Assembly: GCA_023436515.1 (NCBI GenBank)
Contig: JAEZIV010000147.1
Coordinates: 1 to 8,640 of the forward strand
Length of the DNA: 8,640 bases
Reading direction: 5' to 3'
DNA from: Bacillota bacterium
GTDB taxonomy: Bacteria; Bacillota; Clostridia; Acetivibrionales; DSM-1351
Part shown: positions 5,978-8,640 of the stretch, piece by piece
How the letters are laid out: each line of letters opens with the position of its first letter
How positions within the stretch are numbered: position 1 is the stretch's first letter
Translations under genes and position numbers: made by a program
Notes under the pieces: generated by a model
Seen by the model: the letters and a program-made list of their open reading frames with translations, nothing else
What the model was told of the DNA's origin: nothing
Databases searched by the model: none

Positions 5978-6012
5978 AAAAGTCCGGAGAGTTGACACTC
6001 CCGGACTTTTGC
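5978..6012. terminator. Bidirectional terminator between convergent serS and the glycosidase gene
   Basis: AAAAGTCCGG, a bulged A and GAGT pair with ACTC and CCGGACTTTT around the loop TGAC. On the plus strand the stem ends in TTTT, 14 bases after the serS stop. On the minus strand the same symmetrical stem ends in TTTTG followed by TAGATTT, and it can stop the glycosidase transcript. The 63 bases between it and the glycosidase stop hold no gene. Confidence 0.85.
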
Positions 6013-6075
6013 TTTGTTATTATGAAAGAATTTGCTTTGGCCTTTGGCTATTTCTTTGCCATTTAAGGAGGAGGC

Positions 6076-8052
6076 CTAACAATTTACCTGTAGCGTACCT
6101 ATCTCAAGATCCTTTATATGCAGCTTTCCATCAATGAGAGCTGAGTTTGTAAATGGCGTAGGTCCTATACTGAAGCAGTGGATACCATTTATCGTAAGGT
6201 TTTTACAGTTGTTTATAAGTGCTGCATTTGGGTGCTGAATGTTTATAGCCTGAACTCTGTACTGGAATAGATTTGCTATTTCCAGGTCATAGCAGTTGTC
6301 AATTTGAATTGAAGCTGCGTATTCACTTCCCAGATTTTCTTCAGTTTGAAGTGCAACTATCTTCCAGTTTGAAACATTCTCTAGAACAACCTCAATATCA
6401 AGATGGTGCTCTACTGAAATCATCCATATCTGACCTGGAGCAGAGGTGTTGCTGATATGGAATCCATCTCTGGTCCATACATCAGGAATCCATATATTTT
6501 TGAAAACACCGGCACCACCATCGTGAACGTAAATGCAATAGTATCTGTCACGACCCTTGGTAATTTTTCCGTGACCGCCGAAGTCAAACATACAGTCCTC
6601 CATAATAGAACTGGGCGCACCCATCCAATCAACCTGTATAACACCCTTATTCCTACCACCGTCAAAGTATAGACCGGATATGTGGTTAAGGCCACCTTCA
6701 GGTATGGATAGCATGGCGGCTGGAGCATTGGGGTTGTCAAAGCCTGTGGAATGATCCTTCAGGCAAAGTCTTGTCATACTGCTATGCAGTCCCACAAGGG
6801 TTGTGTTCTTCTTCAGCTTCAGACCCCTTGTAAGTAAGTATTTACCCTGTGGGATATAAATATTGTCATACTGATCAATGGCTCTCTCGAAAATATCGGT
6901 GTCATCGGTAATTCCATCACCCACGGCACCAAGAGTCTTTAGGTTAATACAATCTGTAATGCAGGGAGCAGGTACATAATCAGGAGAGGACTGAGGCGGC
7001 ATAAGTTCAAGGGGGGATACGTGGTAATCAAGATTAAATGCCCGCTTTACATCCTCATTATCAACGTCAATACGCAAACCCATATGAATATCAACACCGT
7101 AACAGTTAGTCGAAGGCTCTATATGAGGAACTCCTATATGATGGTTGTATTGATAGCCAAAGGATTCAAAGAATCTCGGAACCGAATTGCAGAATATCTT
7201 TTCTGCATGGAGCCAGTTCTGAGGATATCGCACCATATTCATACTGATACCAGCCTTGGACAGGTTTTCAAAACGGCAGTCATGCATATACAGTCTTTCA
7301 AACTCTTCAATGTAATGATTATCCTGCTCCTTGTTAGGCACATATATGCCATAGGGAGCGTTTGACAGGGTGTTCCTAAGCATGGTCATACCTGCACGAT
7401 AGGTGGAGATACATGCTTTGGTCTGGTCAGAAAAGATACAATCACCAAGATAAAAGGGCCAGTAAGGAACTGTTTCTCCTGTAAGAAGGCCATATTGTCC
7501 TCCAAAGAAACGACAGCGTTCTATTTCATTACCTACCATTTCCACTGCTGCCCGGCTGTCTTCCATGTAGAAATCCGCATCTTCTATTGAGCAAAGCTGT
7601 GCCACTCTGAAGCGGCAGGCAACCAGTCCCGGATTGCCCTTACCAATCCTGAAATCAATGTTTCGCAGACCGCTGTAAAAGGTTGTGTTTTGTGCATCAC
7701 GCAGCTCTTCTCCCGGCTTTGGCCTGTTAACTCTAAAGTGAATTATGTACCTGGAATCAGGGCCTTGAAAGCCTTGAGAATTTTCGGCCACAGTGAAAAC
7801 CGGACGGCTGCTGCCAAAGCCTATAAGGCGTATTCCCTGCCAAAGATTTACGGTACCTTCAAAACGGTATATACCTTCAGGTATAAAAATAATGCCATTA
7901 TGAGCTTCCGATTCAAGTCTATCAACAGCTGCCTGTAGTGCTAAGGTGTTGTCTGCTGACCCTGTAGGGTCGGCACCGAATTCTTCGGTTGTGAAAACAT
8001 AAGCTTTGGGATCATCAGGAAGAACGGGGAGGATGGATTTACCATATTCCAT
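6076..8052 (-). CDS. Two-domain pectate-lyase-like beta-helix protein, probable GH55-type glucanase, no signal peptide
   Basis: The 658-residue product contains two copies of the Pectate_lyase_3 (rhamnogalacturonase/epimerase-like) beta-helix start motif: EFGADPTGSADNTLALQAAVD at ~24-44 and LGAVGDGITDDTDIFERAID at 374-393. Each is followed by IxIPxGxYxxxxxLxL. Tandem right-handed beta-helices of ~300 residues with this total length are the architecture of GH55 exo/endo beta-1,3-glucanases. In the second domain VEHH (547-550) and LQTEE (568-572) resemble the GH55 VEHHxxYQ...QTETxYY region, leaving E548 and E571/E572 as candidate catalytic acids. There is no signal peptide (MEYGKSILPVLPDD), membrane segment, dockerin or carbohydrate-binding module, so a cytoplasmic location is predicted. 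AAAGGA (plus 8063-8068) lies 10 bases before the ATG. It is divergent from an ABC binding-protein gene, suggesting action on imported oligosaccharides. The GH55 assignment and substrate are inferred; another beta-helix hydrolase or lyase remains possible. Confidence 0.75.
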   Translation of the reverse strand: MEYGKSILPVLPDDPKAYVFTTEEFGADPTGSADNTLALQAAVDRLESEAHNGIIFIPEGIYRFEGTVNLWQGIRLIGFGSSRPVFTVAENSQGFQGPDSRYIIHFRVNRPKPGEELRDAQNTTFYSGLRNIDFRIGKGNPGLVACRFRVAQLCSIEDADFYMEDSRAAVEMVGNEIERCRFFGGQYGLLTGETVPYWPFYLGDCIFSDQTKACISTYRAGMTMLRNTLSNAPYGIYVPNKEQDNHYIEEFERLYMHDCRFENLSKAGISMNMVRYPQNWLHAEKIFCNSVPRFFESFGYQYNHHIGVPHIEPSTNCYGVDIHMGLRIDVDNEDVKRAFNLDYHVSPLELMPPQSSPDYVPAPCITDCINLKTLGAVGDGITDDTDIFERAIDQYDNIYIPQGKYLLTRGLKLKKNTTLVGLHSSMTRLCLKDHSTGFDNPNAPAAMLSIPEGGLNHISGLYFDGGRNKGVIQVDWMGAPSSIMEDCMFDFGGHGKITKGRDRYYCIYVHDGGAGVFKNIWIPDVWTRDGFHISNTSAPGQIWMISVEHHLDIEVVLENVSNWKIVALQTEENLGSEYAASIQIDNCYDLEIANLFQYRVQAINIQHPNAALINNCKNLTINGIHCFSIGPTPFTNSALIDGKLHIKDLEIGTLQVNC

Positions 8053-8092
8053 TTTTTTATCATCCTTTCATTTATGAGAGTGAATGGGTTAT

Positions 8093-8122
8093 AATATAGC
8101 TGTACACATTTATTTCAGACAA
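8093..8122 (-). promoter_or_regulatory. Candidate promoter for the beta-helix glycosidase gene
   Basis: On the minus strand TTGTCT (plus 8117-8122) and TATATT (plus 8093-8098) are 18 bp apart. Transcription would start near 8086, about 34 bases before the ATG. The hexamers are the same as those proposed for the DUF362 gene, which may be coincidence in AT-rich DNA. Confidence 0.4.
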
Positions 8123-8423
8123 TACTAGCGTTCTTTTGAAAATCCTTCAATAAACAAACTTTAGTATTTATATGGTTAATTAAAGTTATTTTATTTACAT
8201 AAAAAAATATAGAAATTGATATTAAATTTTTACTATAAAATCTTTAGTTATTTATATTTATCTTTGTCGAATCATCACTTATAATTTTGCCATAAAGCAA
8301 TTTAAGCATTGCTACTCAGATTTTCTCTTCAAAAAGTTTTCAAAATTATTTGTCACAGTAACATTTGTATTTTCCTGCAGGGAGATATTATGTAAATAAA
8401 AAAATATTTTGGGAGGACAAGAT
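8123..8423. other. Long AT-rich regulatory region between the glycosidase and binding-protein genes
   Basis: About 300 bases with no gene. It includes a TTGAA/TTCAA inverted repeat at 8136-8150 and a hairpin AGCAAT/ATTGCT at 8296-8313. TATAAT at 8280-8285 is a possible -10 for the binding-protein gene, but its -35 at 17 bp is only TTTATC; TTTACA at 8194-8199 is an alternative -35 with a poor -10. No catabolite-responsive element was recognised. Promoter choice is unresolved. A leader of roughly 130 bases would follow the 8280 box. Confidence 0.4.
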
Positions 8424-8640
8424 ATGAAGTTTTACCGAATTACGGCGTTAGCAGTTGCAGGTATGCTGGCAGCAACAACCTTTTTGGCTGGTTGTGGCGG
8501 CAAAGGCGAAGAAGCTAAGTCTTCTGATGTAGGAACAAGCACATCAGGAGCAAGTACACAAGAAAAGAAGGAAATGAAAACTTTTACAATGTTTGTTAAT
8601 GGAGGCGGTGTTGACAATCCCTGGTCTACCCCAGTAGGAC
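8424..8640 (+). CDS. Lipoprotein, ABC transporter sugar-type solute-binding protein (partial, 3' end outside window)
   Basis: The visible 72 residues start at an ATG preceded by GGGAGGA (8411-8417, six bases away). The N-terminus is a lipoprotein signal: MKFYR, a hydrophobic stretch A8-F20, then the lipobox LAGC with the lipid-attached cysteine at C24. After it come GGKGEE and a Ser/Thr/Gly/Ala-rich linker (about 33-46), then the start of a beta strand (KTFTMFVNGGG). This is the standard layout of Gram-positive extracellular solute-binding proteins, which hand sugars or oligosaccharides to an ABC permease at the outer face of the membrane. The ligand cannot be read from so little sequence. 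The divergent glycosidase suggests an oligosaccharide; permease genes would be expected just beyond the window. Another lipoprotein class is possible but less likely. Confidence 0.75.
   Translation, partial: MKFYRITALAVAGMLAATTFLAGCGGKGEEAKSSDVGTSTSGASTQEKKEMKTFTMFVNGGGVDNPWSTPVG

Noticed and set aside
6063..6075. TAAGGAGGAGG on the plus strand, a strong ribosome-site look-alike
   Set aside because: No start codon with a meaningful frame follows; the next codons reach a stop at once. It is the 3' flank of the minus-strand gene.
7021..7365. Plus-strand open frame of 114 codons inside the beta-helix gene
   Set aside because: It is antisense to a continuous 658-codon gene with domain support, and lacks a ribosome site.

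Overview
The window looks like chromosomal DNA from an anaerobic, plant-polysaccharide-degrading member of the Clostridia (a Ruminiclostridium/Hungateiclostridium-like Firmicute). This is inferred from gene content and signal style: AT-rich intergenic DNA with strong GGAGG-type ribosome binding sites and sigma-A-like promoters, the [FeFe]-hydrogenase maturase HydE, a T-box-controlled aminoacyl-tRNA synthetase, a beta-helix glycosidase and a sugar-type ABC binding lipoprotein. Genus and species cannot be fixed from the sequence alone.

Layout, left to right. (1) 2-301, + strand: C-terminal third of a PfkB sugar kinase (2-keto-3-deoxygluconate kinase type), then a hairpin terminator at 337-365. 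(2) 478-1515, - strand: hydE, with an extended -10 promoter near 1605-1613. (3) 1516-1847: intergenic, holding the cysK terminator and a possible small remnant resembling the N-terminus of an IS200-type TnpA. (4) 1848-2780, - strand: cysK, from a near-consensus promoter (2876-2904). (5) 2781-3075: divergent regulatory region with several nested inverted repeats, including a 43-bp near-perfect palindrome over the start site of the next gene. (6) 3076-4242, + strand: DUF362 protein fused to a 2x[4Fe-4S] ferredoxin domain. (7) 4309-4632: promoter, then a complete T-box leader with a UCC (Ser) specifier and an attenuator. (8) 4687-5964, + strand: serS, encoding a SerRS with unusual active-site motifs. 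(9) 5978-6012: terminator shared by the convergent serS and glycosidase genes. (10) 6076-8052, - strand: a two-domain pectate-lyase-like beta-helix protein resembling GH55 beta-1,3-glucanases, without a signal peptide. (11) 8053-8423: long AT-rich divergent intergenic region. (12) 8424-8640, + strand: N-terminus of a lipoprotein ABC substrate-binding protein, cut by the window end.

Most genes appear to be single transcription units, each with its own promoter and/or terminator. Two functional themes are visible. One is carbohydrate use: the kinase at the left edge, and the glycosidase with its divergent binding protein at the right, the latter pair plausibly a glucan or oligosaccharide uptake and degradation locus. 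The other is anaerobic Fe-S redox chemistry: hydE and the DUF362-ferredoxin. cysK and serS both draw on serine, but each has its own separate control. No tRNA, rRNA, CRISPR array or intact mobile element was seen. The best candidates for something undescribed are the palindromic operator region between cysK and the DUF362 gene, the cytoplasmic GH55-like protein with its divergent transporter gene, and the atypical T-box-regulated SerRS.
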